Origin: Sipunculus nudus
Taxonomy: Eukaryota; Annelida; Sipuncula; Golfingiida; Sipunculidae
Length of the DNA stretch: 64,000 bases
Reading direction: 5' to 3'
Assembly: GCA_026874595.1 (NCBI GenBank)
Contig: CM049313.1
Location: 43,926,659-43,990,658 of the forward strand
In this document: one piece after another, positions 1 through 10,689 of the stretch
How the letters are laid out: the number at the start of each line of letters is the position of its first letter
How positions within the stretch are numbered: the first letter of the stretch is position 1
Position numbers and translations under genes: made by a program
Notes under the pieces: generated by a model
Told to the model about the DNA's origin: nothing
Seen by the model: only the letters and a program-made list of their open reading frames with translations
Database searches by the model: none

Positions 1-1615
1 TGTTACCCATATCCTTCAAGCTATGGGGCTCCTATAAGTTCCCCCAAGAATGATTAAAAATTTAATATAAAAGTTCAAATATCTGAATAACTATTGCTTT
101 GATGGACATGATTTTTTGCATGCATATTGATCATGTAGTGTTTCATCAGTCCTTGCAGACTCGTGGTGCCACCTGTATTTTTCCCCATTTTTACCGCATT
201 TTTTTCTCTATTTTTAGACCTTAAAGGAAGCCGTCCCTTAACAGAGCACAAATCATAACTGCTGGACCTGGCATCTTCTTACCTGATATCCAGGGAGATC
301 AATAAAAATGTCCATGGTAACCTGATATTTTGCATGTAGAATTTGCGCGAATGATCGTTCAGGTTACGCGGAGGTTCCGCAAATGGGGAACTGGCGGGAA
401 CGAATTTCTGTTCGTGTAATTTTTCTTTTGAAGAAATAGGTGTTTGTTCAATATCTTATTAAAAATGAAGCGAAGTAACTTTCCAGGAATGATCAGTCGC
501 TGAGAAATAAATGAAGCTGGCGATAAGGCAGTACGTTTACCTTCTTAGGCTAACATGAGCGGTCGGCCACTCATTTGCCCTCAAAAATTGCGAAATGACA
601 CCGTTAAACCATGATATAGTACGCACGAAATAAGTTGGGGGAAATAAAGTGATTATAACATCCGCGTATTTGTTTATTATAAGAAATGTACATCAGCAAT
701 CCGCCGTGGTCAAATTTGACATCGTAGTAATGAATATGCTCTCATCATTTACCGCCGTTGCATAAAAAAAATCATCTCCAAAAGTGAAATATGATTGATC
801 ATCATAATTCTTTGCATGCATATTAATCATGGAGTGTTTCATCAGTTCCTGCAGACTGGTGGTGCCATCTGTATTTTGTCCCAACTTTAACGTTTTTATC
901 CTCTATTTTGATACCTTCAAGGAAGCTGTCCTCCTTTAACAGGGCACAAATCGTATTGTTCCACCTAGAATCTTTTGAATTGAGATCCGGGGAGGTCCAT
1001 GAAAATATCTCCTAGGAAACTTGAACTTTAGGTCTCTCTTTCCCAAATCTTGGGAGCTATAGGGCTTGTAAATACCCCCCCCCCTCCATAATAATTAAAA
1101 AAAATTAAACAAAAGCTCCAGTATCTGAATAACCCAGTCATTGATAGCCAGGATTCCTTGCATGCATAATGATCATGGAGCGTTTCATCAGTTTCTGCAG
1201 GCTGGTGGTGCAACCTGTGTGCGTGTGTTTTTTTGTTTGTTTTTTTTTAGAATTTTTACACTATTTTTCCTCTTTTTTGAGACCTTTAAATGAAGAGGTC
1301 ATCGGTAAACAGGGCACAAGTCATAACCGTTAGATCTAGAATCTGTTGACTTGACATCCAGGGAGGTCCTAAGTAAGTTTCCTTGGAAACCTGAAATTAG
1401 GTCGTAGTAACCTATATTCTGCAAGATATGTGAAGGAACATGATTTGAGCACATTATAGGGGAAAAAAGCATGATTGGTTACAGTTGGACCTTGAAACTT
1501 CTAATCTGATTAAGATCCAAGGAGGTTTGGCAAAATGCATGATGCTGAGTCATGTTACCCATTGTTCAAGGTTCCTTGAATTCAGCTGAGCGTCATGTCC
1601 CATGGGCCACTTGTT
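1..1615 (+). repeat. Dispersed TTTTTAGCTCAGCTGAC-family element, 3' part
   Basis: The stretch has repeated blocks of roughly 330-350 bp that share the phrases gggcacaaatc, ggaggtccatgaaaa, ttacccatatcct, agctccagtatctgaataac and gatcatggagtgtttcatc. The last phrase recurs near 130, 820 and 1170. It ends at about 1615 with the family's 3' end, cagctgagcgtcatg followed by a GGCCCATGGGCC-like hairpin and acttgtt. The 5' head lies left of the window. Bases about 333-780 do not follow the unit and may be a separate insertion. Related copies lie at 43830-44758, 55600-58922 and 61297-63999. No protein is supported here. Confidence 0.75.
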
Positions 1616-1639
1616 AATTATTCTGGGGGTACAAAGAGG

Positions 1640-2525
1640 CCCCATAGCTCGGAGAAAATAGGTCGCAGAGACCTGATCTCAGGTTTCCAAATAGAATTTT
1701 TATTGACCTACGTGGATGTAGAGTAAGTAAGCCATGTGTGAAATATGGAAAGTTTTGGATGAAAAGTTTGATTAACAGTGCATCCACAATCATTTTAAAG
1801 ATGTGGCTCCTGTGACCTTCACCTGTGACCTCTGGAACTGAAAATTAAAATGGGTCATAAAAGTTTGAAGCAAATCTGTCTTGCCAAAACAGAATTATTA
1901 TCCATAAACTAATTTGTGAATGGATGGGCCCTGTGACCTTGGCCTTTGACCCCAAATCGTAAAGAATCTTCCCCTGTTCGCAGGTGAGTAATATCTTTAA
2001 GATAGAAGGTTTGTGATAAAAAGTTTGGCTTAAAAATGCATACACAATTCTTTTAAAGATATGGGTCATGTGACCTTGACCGTTGGACACGAAGTCGACA
2101 GGGTTCTTACTTTAGCCAAACATAAGTTTGACCTAATGTGTCAAACTAAACTGGAGTTATCATCAGGAAAATAATTTGTAAACAGATGGCCTCTGTGACC
2201 TTGACCTTTGACCCGAAATTCATTTATACTTTCCCCATACTGCCAAGTCGGCTAAATGTGCATGATCGATAGTTTTGAATGAAAAGCTTGGCTTAAAAAG
2301 CATCCGTAACCTTTTTAAATAAGCAAGTCTTGTGACGTTGACCTTTGACCTCATGACCAAAGAATCATACAGGTTCTTTCTTTAGTGGCAGGCCATGTGC
2401 AAGTCATGTTTGAAATTCATGTCAATCCAACCTGGTTATATCATCTGGAAATAAATTTGTGTGGATGGACGGATTGACAGACGAATAGACACACAGGCAG
2501 GGTGATTACTATAGGGCATTCACTT
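1640..2525 (+). repeat. Dispersed repeat with TGACCTTGACCTTTGACC units
   Basis: Several loose units of about 130-145 bp each contain a line like tgtgaccttgacctttgacc (near 1812, 1930, 2066, 2195 and 2333), with phrases such as gaaaagtttggcttaaaaa and aagatatgg between them. The element ends in a ggatggacgg / cagacgaatagacacacaggcag stretch before 2525, which looks like a terminal low-complexity tract. The units are diverged. The exact hexamer pair TGACCTTTGACC occurs at 2202-2213 and 2339-2350. No coding potential is seen; the 81-residue minus-strand ORF inside is unsupported. Confidence 0.65.
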
Positions 2526-2599
2526 GTGATCAATAAAAATGCCAGGTTTTGGGACACTAGATGGAATTACATCTGAGAAACTGGCATGATTGTTGTCAT

Positions 2600-2650
2600 T
2601 ATATATTACAAACACGGGACCCATGGGTCACGGCGCTCAGCTGAAGTTTG
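2600..2650 (-). repeat. Fragment of dispersed element 3' end
   Basis: Read on the minus strand this is cttcagctgagcgccgtgacccatgggtc..., the same terminal hairpin region as at 1590-1615. Only the end is recognisable. From 2651 to 3320 I see only AT-rich sequence with no gene or clear repeat. Confidence 0.45.
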
Positions 2651-3320
2651 AAATTTTTGCAAATACAAAATATGCAAAATATTCTGTTGTAATGTTTATC
2701 ATATATAAGCATATGAATACCTAAGAGTAAAGGGGCCCTCATACTTGGTTATAGTAAAGTTCTAAAAATGTGTTTGCAAAACTAATACTCTGACAAGACT
2801 CTCATGAAGAAAAACAATATAATTTTAGTTTTGAGATACTGTGATGCATATGAAAAATTTACAGATGGACAGGCAAGTGGACAGAATGAACTGATACCTT
2901 TATTTCACTTTCAAGGGAATAATGCATTTAAGTTTATATTAAAGCCTATTTTGTTTTAGCATATCCACTTTTACCATTAATGGTATTTATCAGATTAATT
3001 TTTTATTTTTGAGTTTGTAATAACAAAATCTGAAAATATAAGTTAAAATATCAGAATTCTAAGTTTCAATCATTATATATCAAGAGTGTAGCTCATATTG
3101 GGTCATATTATGAATACACATATATTTCATTTTTTTAAACCACAAATGTTTAAACTGAATTTAAAAGAAAATAATGCCACAACATATCATCTTCAAGAAA
3201 ATTCCTTGAATCACTATTAAAAAGTTTTGTACATTAGAGTTTTCAGTACATGCTTAATGTTATTCACCGAAATTAATGATTCAGTATATTTGATAAAATA
3301 AAAACATCTTTTCAAATAAG

Positions 3321-3819
3321 TGTAAGGGGGTGGGGGGGGGGCTGGGGAGTCACAACACACGACCTCCGTACTGCATGATGACTGTTTTATTAAAACTCAT
3401 CTTAGTTAGGGCGGACGAACCCAGGTGCAACACCATAAATACAGGTGAAACAAAAAGGTGGTTGGCACCATCCCTCCATGGGAGCCTCATAGGACAGAAC
3501 TGCCTGGCAACTGCATGCTGCAGACTGACCAAACACACTAGTGTCGGCCTACTGGCTCTGTAGTCCAACCTCAGATCAGTCAAGGTCACGGCCGTACTCT
3601 ACAGCTCGATACACAATTTCAGAAATAATCACTCAGGCAAAAATTGCGCACCAAAATCATGGAGAAACGTTTCCGGAAAATCACCAAATGCGCATGCGCA
3701 AACTCTAAAGTTTTACTTCAGTTTGCTGCGGCTCTCGGCAAACCCCGGCCGAAGGCGACAGCAGCTGACAAGACTATTAACTATACTGACTATATAAGAA
3801 AGTTAATATCTTGGTAACA
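3321..3819 (-). repeat. 3' LTR of the Ty3/gypsy element
   Basis: 499 bp, starting tgtaaggggg and ending ggtaaca on the plus strand, so it has TG...CA ends in both readings. On the element's strand an AATAAA lies at 3386-3391, followed by the G/C-rich end; this is a plausible polyadenylation signal. A TTATATAG-like box lies near the other end (3791-3800). The perfect palindrome TGCGCATGCGCA is at 3689-3700. Confidence 0.93.
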
Positions 3820-3837
3820 TTCACCCCTCCTTTTTTA
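3820..3837 (-). other. Polypurine tract of the LTR element
   Basis: On the minus strand this reads aaaaaaggaggggtgaa and directly abuts the 3' LTR start (tgttacc). Its position and composition match the plus-strand priming site of LTR retrotransposons. Confidence 0.85.
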
Positions 3838-4089
3838 GAAGATAACACTTTCACCTCTATAAACAAGAAAACTCTAAATTCTAGATCATAGCTAGCTAGT
3901 ACAACATCAGATGCGACATGTGATGTATGCAACCAGGTGTATGTGATACAACGAACAAAAGTGTTGAGGTACTGAATATTCGGTAGGTTCTATCGACCCT
4001 GGTAATCTAACATGAATAACAGAACTTAATAACCCCATGCTACTTTCACCACTAACATAGTAACAACTGTCACGGATTCTTAAAAGCTA

Positions 4090-5481
4090 TCAATAGTGAA
4101 ACGTAGTAGCATCTACCAGGCAAAAAAGATTATTCTCACTACAAAACATCATTTGATCCTGGTCTCGAGCAGCCGATCTTGGCAGGTGATAGGGGTTGCG
4201 ATGTCTCCCTGTCGTACATCTATCTGTCTTCCGTAGAGGTGGTTCTTGAACTTCTAGCCCATCAGGAAGTCCATCTACTTGCTGCTCTGGTTGCATATCT
4301 TGCTGAGGAGGGACCTGGACCCAGTGACGTGGTTCCTCTGCAACCAAAAATTCTGGGAACTCATCTCCTGACCCAGCCGTATCATCGCCGTATACCTCCG
4401 CTGGTTCCTCTTGCCATTCAGGTAGTTGGGCAGGTTCAGTCTCCCTGGGCACTGGACAGTTTGTCAGTTGTCGGCGATTTACCAACTTCTGAGCGCCAAA
4501 TCCATCAGCAGGCTCAATCAAATATATATCATCCTTCCTTTGGATTATCTTGTAGACTTTGGGTCCAAACGCGTCCTGTATTTTGGAACGCCCTTCGTGA
4601 TACTGTCTCAAGTACACTCTTGATCCTACTATCAGAGGAGCTTCAGCAGCTTTCTTATCATATACCCGCTTCCTCTGAGTAGTTGCATTTTTGAGTCTTT
4701 CTTGTACCAGGTCGTATGCCTTTTGCAATCTTTGTTGGTGAAGTTCCACCCAATTGGCAGGACTCATCTCTTTGTCTTCATCCTCCTGATGCAACGTGAT
4801 TCCAAGGCATAGGTCGGAAGGAAGTCTTGGGTCACGACCATATAACATGTAAAAAGGTGAGTATCCGGTTGAACTGTGGGGTATCACATTATATGAGAAA
4901 ACGAGTTCTCCAAGGTACTCTGGCCACTTGGTCTTTTGCTCTGGTGGCAATGACCTCAACAAATCATGCATAGTCCTACTGAATCTCTCCGTCTGGCCGT
5001 TGCCCATAGGATAATATCTTGTGGTGTGTGATCTCTGGACTCTGTACTATTTGCACAACTCTTGAACTATCCGAGCTTCAAATGTGCGTCCTTGGTCAGC
5101 ATGTATACGACAAGGAGGTCCAAAACGATGAAACCACTCCCTGACCAACACTTTTACGACAGTAGCTGCTTTTAGGTCTTTTGTTGGCACCTCTATCACC
5201 CACTTGGTGAACACATCTGTTTGCACCAATACATTTTCACGTCCGTCGTTTGCCTTCTCGAGAACAGTAAAATCTATGCAGACAACTTCAAGCGGTCTAT
5301 TGGCAAGGATGGACCCAAGAGGTGGTCTGACCTTCTGCAACCTGGCCAATTTACATCGCTCACACTCGTCAATCCATTTTCGTACTTCTGAAGACATCTT
5401 TGGCCAGTAATATTTCGACCTCAGCATCAGCTCTGTACGTTCGGCCCCTTGATGGCCCTGGCGATCATGTAAACTCCTCAA
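4090..5481 (-). pseudogene. Integrase region of Ty3/gypsy pol (interrupted)
   Basis: The N-terminal part (5481-5050) carries a zinc-binding HHCC-type segment: HDRQGH near its start and CERC about 40 residues later. The catalytic core follows, with the first Asp in VVCIDF and the second in IHADQG. An in-frame TAG at 5047-5049 then interrupts it, and the frame continues unchanged into GNGQTERF, which supplies the catalytic Glu. Downstream are the LLRSLPPEQKTKWPEYL and STGYSPFYMLYGRDPRLP blocks typical of gypsy integrases, then a GPY/F-like C-terminal module and an acidic, Gln/Pro-rich tail ending at 4090. Overlapping plus-strand ORFs are shadows. The stop makes this copy non-functional unless it is read through. 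Confidence 0.92.
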
Positions 5482-5839
5482 AGCTTCTGAACGAAGTGAC
5501 TTGGGTAAAACAATCTGCTTTAGCTCTCCACCCAGCTAGCCAAAAATAGTTACCTCAGCGTTGTGCTAACTGTCGTGTTTTAGTTGGGATAACGTTTTTC
5601 CTTTAACAGCAAAACAACGTGAATCAGGAAAGTTTTCTTGTAGTAATAATAACTTTTTTTCACAACAAGTAATGGATCACGAACTCGTCTGTAGAGCACT
5701 CCCTCTTTGATACCCATGCGGTTTCACTGACGAAACATAAGCTGTAGTGGTACAGACTGGTCTCTTCTCACTCTTAAAGTAGGCTTTTCTTTCTTTGTCC
5801 AGTATTGTAAAAACTACTTATTTCAGGGTCCTCTGTTTG
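5482..5839 (-). pseudogene. Decayed RNase H-integrase linker
   Basis: This stretch joins the RNase H and integrase segments on the minus strand. It contains several TAA and TGA codons in the pol frame and at least one frame change, so no continuous protein can be read. Its length and position are what the connection region of gypsy pol would occupy. It is the most heavily damaged part of the element. Confidence 0.7.
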
Positions 5840-6409
5840 TTACTTTGCTTCCGCATCTAAAGCTAAAGTTGGAAGTTTGGTTGCCCCTTCCCCACTGCAC
5901 ACTTGCTCATTGCAATCTGGGATATATCCTTGTTCTTTCTGCGCTGCATGTACCTCAAGCGGTATCTCAGTAGAGTCTGATGCTTGACAAAGTGCCTTGT
6001 TGACTTCCTCAGAGTCCCACGGTCTACATTCCTGTCTAGACAGCGCGTCTGCATTAGAATTAGCTCTACCAGACCGGTACCGAATCTCAAAATTGAAGCT
6101 GGCAAGTGCGGATGCCCACCGTTGTTCCGCAGCTGTCAACTTTGCTTGACTCATTACGTACGTCAGGGGATTGTTGTCTGTCAACACGATAAAGTTCCAA
6201 TACATAAGATAATCCCTGAACTGGTCACAAATCGCCTACTTAAGCGCAATGAACTCTAAGCGCTTCGAACTGTATTGGTCTGGGTTTTTCTCTGTCCCTC
6301 GCAGACTTCTGCTCGCATAAGCAATGACTTTTCTGGATCCGTCTTGGTCCTGGCTCAGGACTGCACAAAGTCCTTTCATTGACGCGTCGGTCTTCAAAAT
6401 GAAAGGTAA
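5840..6409 (-). pseudogene. RNase H region of Ty3/gypsy pol
   Basis: In the same frame as the reverse transcriptase, downstream of a TAG at 6410-6412, the minus strand shows FILKTDASMKGLCAVLSQ (catalytic-type Asp), then VIAYASRSL, then KRLEFIALK. A second in-frame TAG at 6236-6238 follows. After it come FIVLTDNNPLTYV and the C-terminal RSGRANSNADALSR, which matches the gypsy RNase H signature (N..ADALSR). All the core blocks are therefore present but separated by two amber codons. Confidence 0.9.
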
Positions 6410-8105
6410 CTAGTAATCAGGATAACCTAACATGCTAGAACTGGTTAAATCCTGTTTGAGCTGGTTAAACGCCTGTTGGTGGACTGGCCCCCACAATCCA
6501 GTGAGACTGATCTTCTTAGACCTTCGGGACTTATCTGTCTGCACTGCAACACTGGTGAGTTTGTGCAAAGGGGCAGCGATTCTCGCAAAATGTGGTACAT
6601 GCCGTCTGTAGTACGATGCAAATCCGAGGAATGGCCTTAGTTCTCTCAAATTCCTTGGCTCAGGCAACTCTGCCACAGCACAAATTTTATCACGGTCGGT
6701 AGAGATTCCTGCTTCTGAAATTTCATGTCCAGGAAATTTGACGTTTTTCTGAAAAAGCACACATTTCTCAGCCCTAAGTTTGAGACCATGTGTCCTCAAC
6801 CTTTGTACCACAATCTTGAGGCGATCCAAGCCCTCAGCGACAGTCTTTGAATAGATGATAATGTCATCTAGATAAACCAACAGTATGACAAAAATGTCAT
6901 CCCTGAATACACGAGACATCAATCTCTGCCATGTGGCAGGACTGTTGGCCAACCCAAACGGCATGCGACAGTATTCGTAAAGCCAAAATGGCGTTGTAAA
7001 AGCCGTCTTCTGGCGATCGGCAGGCTCAACCTCCACCTGATGGTACGCCGATGCCAAGTCGAGGGTCGAAAAGTACTTGGAACCTTGGAGAGCCTCTAAC
7101 GATTCCTGTATTCGGGGCAAGGGGAAAACATCTCTCCGTACCTTCGTATTGAGTTTCCGGAAGTCCACGCAAAGCCTAATCTCTCCAGACTTCTTTTCCA
7201 CTATGACCACCGGCGATGTGTAATCTGAAGAACTCTCCCTTATCACACCCTTGTCAACTAGTTTAGGGTGGATACGCCGGTAAGGCTGTTGAACTGGCAC
7301 AGAATCATCTGTCCTGATGGGATGTTGTATACTAGTGGTTACTGGTATCGGCCCATCCTTGTCCAGGAAAACATCATTGTATGTCCGCAGTAGCTCTTCC
7401 AGCTGTTGTCTCTCCTCTGCCGTCCCCTCGAAACTGGACAGATTGACAGGAGGCAAGTCTGCCATGTCATTACTCGCATTACAGTGACGCACAAGCAAAC
7501 AGCTTTCATCCTGTTTAACAGTAAGGATCTCTGGTTCTCTCTCGACAGGCCTGACTGCTGAAACGACTCCAACCCTAGTGTTGGGCCCCAAAAACATATC
7601 AACATCACTTGAGTTGATCACTGGAACAAATACTGGATTAGACGAGGGATCCACAAAGGTGGGAGTAAGTTTTACACGTCCCTTCACTGGCCTAGTGAAT
7701 GGCTCCACTAACAAAGGTGTTTTACTCCTAGGCACATTCACTCTGATAGAACAGACACTATTCGCGGGTAACCAGACCTCCCTAGCTTCAGCTACTCTCG
7801 CAAAACGTCCTGACAGGTAGCTCGTCTGCTCTGATTGATTAGGTGCCTGTCCCTGTAGAACAATATTCTTGTATCTCGGTATATAGGCCAAAACATTAGT
7901 CCCTAACAAACCTGGCACGGTTATCTTTTTATCCTGTACCTCCGGTGTATCTTTGGCCACAAGTACGCCAACATCCTCAACTGTGGTACCATCAACCTGT
8001 ACATTCATAATTAAAATGCCTAAATAAGGAATGTCCAAACCATTGGCTGCACGAAGTGTCAGCCATTCATGCGTTTCATGTAATTCTTCCTCACTAAAGT
8101 TCTCT
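6410..8105 (-). pseudogene. Protease C-terminus and reverse transcriptase of Ty3/gypsy pol
   Basis: The open frame is 542 codons from the first Met at 8038, and the same frame extends upstream to about 8105. The start continues the aspartic protease whose active site lies in the gag frame upstream. After about 230 residues the reverse transcriptase begins: KGVIRESSSDYTSPVVIVEKK, RLCVDFRKLN, FSTLDLASAYHQV, KTAFTTPF, PFGLANSPATWQRLM and the catalytic YLDDIIIYS. The thumb and tether follow (FLGFASYYRRHVPHFA). Both catalytic Asp residues of YLDD are intact. The frame ends in TAG at 6410-6412, and RNase H continues in the same frame. It is linked to the upstream frame by a one-base slip at the A7/T7 tract at 8107-8113. 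Confidence 0.95.
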
Positions 8106-9241
8106 CTAAAAAAATGCTTCGGAGACAGTTGAGACCTGTGAACCGGTGTCCACCAAACACTTGACAGTATGTCCTACAAACAAAGCTGAAACAACGGGTC
8201 TCCCTCCGACAGTCTTGGAAAGAAGCTTTTCCTCCGACTGACCTGTCATCATGGTGTCAGTCTCCTCTGTACTGGCCCCAGTATTTGCGGTACCTTGGTT
8301 TTTCAGATCTGCTTTCCGTTTGTAGCAGTATCTCCGAATATGGCCCGGTTCATTGCAGTAATAACAAATCACCCGTTTCTGTTCTGTAGGGGTCTCTGTA
8401 TCCGGGGTACTTCCTATGCGCTTTATTAACTCTTTATTCTCCCGAGCTATGTCAGCTTGACACCGTCGGCTCTCTGCCAGCTCTGTCTTGAGCCTTGCAA
8501 GGTCCTTTCTCAGTTCCTGTACTTCCTGTACAAGTGATCGCTCAGCGCTACTTTCCTCAGTCTTAACCATTGTTTGATGGGAGGTTAACTTCCCCTCTGG
8601 ACGAGCATCGTCCTCTTCAGCTATCTCAAAGGCTTCTGCCCTTAGCTCCCTAAAGGTCATTTCTTCATTAAGACGAACCAATTTCTTGAGCTCACGCCGC
8701 AGTTGTGCATCACGAACATTTTCAGCAAAGCGCGTTTTCAATATTTCGTCTTTGTTGGGTATACGGTCACCATCTTTGCTAATCACACGCTCTATGAGCG
8801 TCATCAGGGCTAGCGAGAACTCGCGCAAGGTCTCCTTGCTTTCTTGCTTTCGGTGGTAAAAAATGTTAAGGAGCTGCTCTGCGGTACGTTTTTCACCAAA
8901 TGTAGACTCTAGCAGCAAGAAAAGCTGTTCTGGTTCCGTAACAGCCTCACAACGAACTTCAGCCTTTGCTGGGCCCTCTAGATGGTAGATAAGAAGATCC
9001 ACCGCTTCCTGGCCTTCTAATCCCTGTCTACGAACGGCTCCTTTCGCCTCCTTACCCAATCCGCCAACTTCAGTGGATCACCACCATAACAAGACAGTTT
9101 TCTCTGCGTGTATACCACTCTAACAGGTGCCTGCGGCTGAGGTGGTGGCACTTCTGGCTCTGCTGCCGCCCCCTCAACTGCATCTACTCTCATTTGTAAT
9201 TGACTAACTAGGTTACGAAGCTGAGTAACTTCCTCTGACAT
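8106..9241 (-). pseudogene. Gag with zinc knuckle and start of protease
   Basis: The start is ATG at 9241 (MSEEVTQLRNLVSQLQ), a heptad-rich N-terminus followed by a Pro-rich linker. A one-base frame change near 9050 separates it from the capsid-like part (EAVDLLIYHLEGPAKAEV...). A coiled-coil stretch comes next (LVQEVQELRKDLARLKTELAES), then a CCHC zinc knuckle, CYYCNEPGHIRRYC. The aspartic protease active site CLVDTGSQVSTV lies about 75 residues beyond. The frame ends in TAG at 8106 within a homopolymer. Gag binds and packages the element's RNA, and the protease would cleave the polyprotein. The first shift disrupts gag itself, so it is more likely damage than programmed frameshifting. Confidence 0.92.
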
Positions 9242-9832
9242 TTTGTTATAGTTACCACAGGATTAACACAAGAGAACTTGAACAAACAGCAAAACTCGTT
9301 CACTGTGTGGATCCAGGGAAAGACGAGCTATCAACGATAGACTGCGATACTGCAATACACATAAACTGTGTACCAGGCTAACACCTTTACACCAGCTCAC
9401 CTGCCTACATGAACCACATAAACCTTGAGCAGTCAACCAAAGCACTGTAAATGATATACAACGAAATGCAAACAACTATATCACATAGTAGAAAAGCAGT
9501 TTCTGCTCAAAATCCTCTGTCAGACACTTGTCAGTGTAACTTTACATGCAAAACTTTTAAAACAAACAATGATAAATAGTCTGGCAAAACAATATACATC
9601 AACTGCTTCTTTACACTCTTGGTATACCAACACATAATGTAGCACATAAGACCTTTCACCATCCAAGTAATGTGATTTAGCTTTAAAGAATGGTTTCACT
9701 GGTTCTCAAACCATACAGATTTTAGAACAAAATATCATAACAATGTATAAATCCAATGTTTACCTCAATCACAAACACTTACTAATGTCATCAGGTCATC
9801 ATATATATTAAAGCACCCTTATGTGGTAACAA

Positions 9833-10070
9833 ACAGCATATGCGTAATGATCATCACTGAGAACCGCCGGCTCAGTCCAACAGGAAAACAAACAGTATAT
9901 GCATAATGATAATCACTGTGGGCCATGGGCCTCCGTCCAACAGGAAGCAAACAGTTTAGACATCATGATAGTTACTGAGAGCCATAGGCTCAGTCAAACA
10001 GGAAGCAAACAGTTTATGCATCATAATCACTGAGAGCAATGGGCTCAGTCCAAAAGTAAGCAAACAGTGA
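9833..10070 (-). repeat. Tandem stem-loop repeats in the retrotransposon leader
   Basis: Four units of 55-59 bp start at 9833, 9892, 9951 and 10009, and a partial fifth starts at about 10064. Each begins acag and contains an inverted repeat of the form ctgag-agcc-ata-ggctcag, then tccaacaggaagcaa. They lie in the about 0.9-kb untranslated leader between the primer site and gag. Such leader hairpins could act in RNA packaging or dimerisation; that is inference. Confidence 0.8.
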
Positions 10071-10158
10071 CATCACTCCATATGGTAGCATGACGAAGAT
10101 CCATCCACAACATCTGTCCACTCCGTCTGCCAACCACCTCTGTTGCCGCCGCTGCAGT

Positions 10159-10176
10159 ATCCCACCGCTGCCACCA
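10159..10176 (-). other. Primer-binding site, tRNA-Leu type
   Basis: The minus strand reads TGGTGGCAGCGGTGGGAT, four bases inside the 5' LTR. It is the complement of an acceptor end ...ATCCCACCGCTGCCA plus CCA, which is the 3' end I know for animal cytosolic tRNA-Leu(AAG). All 18 positions match that end. Confidence 0.85.
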
Positions 10177-10180
10177 TTGA

Positions 10181-10689
10181 TGTAAGGGGGGGGGGGGGGG
10201 GGGGGGCTGGGGAGTCACAACACACGACCTCCGTACTGCATGATGACTTTTTTTTTTTATTAAAACTCATCTTAGTTAGGTCGGAAGAACCCAGGTGCAA
10301 CACCATAAATACAGGTGAAACAAAAAGGTGGTTGGCACCATGCCTCCATGGGAGCCTCATAGGACAGAACTGCCTGGCAACTGCATGCTGCAGACTGACC
10401 AGACACACTAGTGTCAGCCTACGGGCTCTGTAGTCCAACCTCACATCAGTCAAGGTCACGGCCGTACTCTACAGCTCGATACACAATTTCAGAAATAATC
10501 ACTCGGGCAAAAACTGCGCACCAAAATCATGGAGAAACGTTTCCGGAAAAACACCAAATGCGCATGCGCAAACTCTAAAGTTTTACTTCAGCTGGCTGCG
10601 GCTATCGGCAAACCCCGGCCGAAGGCGACATCTGCTGACAAGACTATTAAATATACTGACTATATAAGAAAGTTAATATATTGGTCACA
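10181..10689 (-). repeat. 5' LTR of the Ty3/gypsy element
   Basis: About 509 bp, a direct repeat of 3321-3819. It starts tgtaag, then a long G run, and ends ggtcaca. It differs from the other LTR by about 19 scattered substitutions and by longer poly-G and poly-T runs. As the 5' LTR it would contain the promoter. It keeps the TATA-like box near its transcription-proximal end and the TGCGCATGCGCA palindrome at 10559-10570. Confidence 0.93.
10545..10570 (-). promoter_or_regulatory. NRF-1-type palindrome and ETS-like site in the LTR
   Basis: TGCGCATGCGCA at 10559-10570 is a perfect 12-base palindrome fitting the NRF-1 consensus YGCGCAYGCGCR. TTTCCGGAAA, with an ETS-type core, lies just left of it. 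The same pair is conserved in the 3' LTR (3689-3700), although about 4% of surrounding bases have changed. Regulatory use is inferred. Confidence 0.5.

Larger units (their letters stand above)
3321..10689 (-). mobile_element. Ty3/gypsy-type LTR retrotransposon, full-length but inactivated
   Basis: Two direct LTRs (3321-3819 and 10181-10689) bound gag, protease, reverse transcriptase, RNase H and integrase sequences in that order on the minus strand. Integrase lies 3' of RNase H, which is the Ty3/gypsy order. The flanks are TAAG at 3317-3320 and TAAG at 10690-10693, possibly five bases if the neighbouring A is included, and fit a target-site duplication. A primer-binding site adjoins the 5' LTR and a polypurine tract adjoins the 3' LTR. 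I counted about 19 substitutions between the LTRs, plus poly-G and poly-T length differences, so this is not a very recent insertion. Coding frames are broken at about 9050, 8106, 6410, 6236, 5840-5482 and 5047. No envelope-like ORF is seen between integrase and the 3' LTR (3838-4089). Confidence 0.95.

Noticed and set aside
4179-4682. Plus-strand 167-residue ORF
   Set aside because: Shadow of the integrase region on the opposite strand.
8100-8120. Programmed gag-pol frameshift at the A7/T7 run
   Set aside because: The slip falls inside the protease after its active site, and gag has another shift upstream; damage is likelier.
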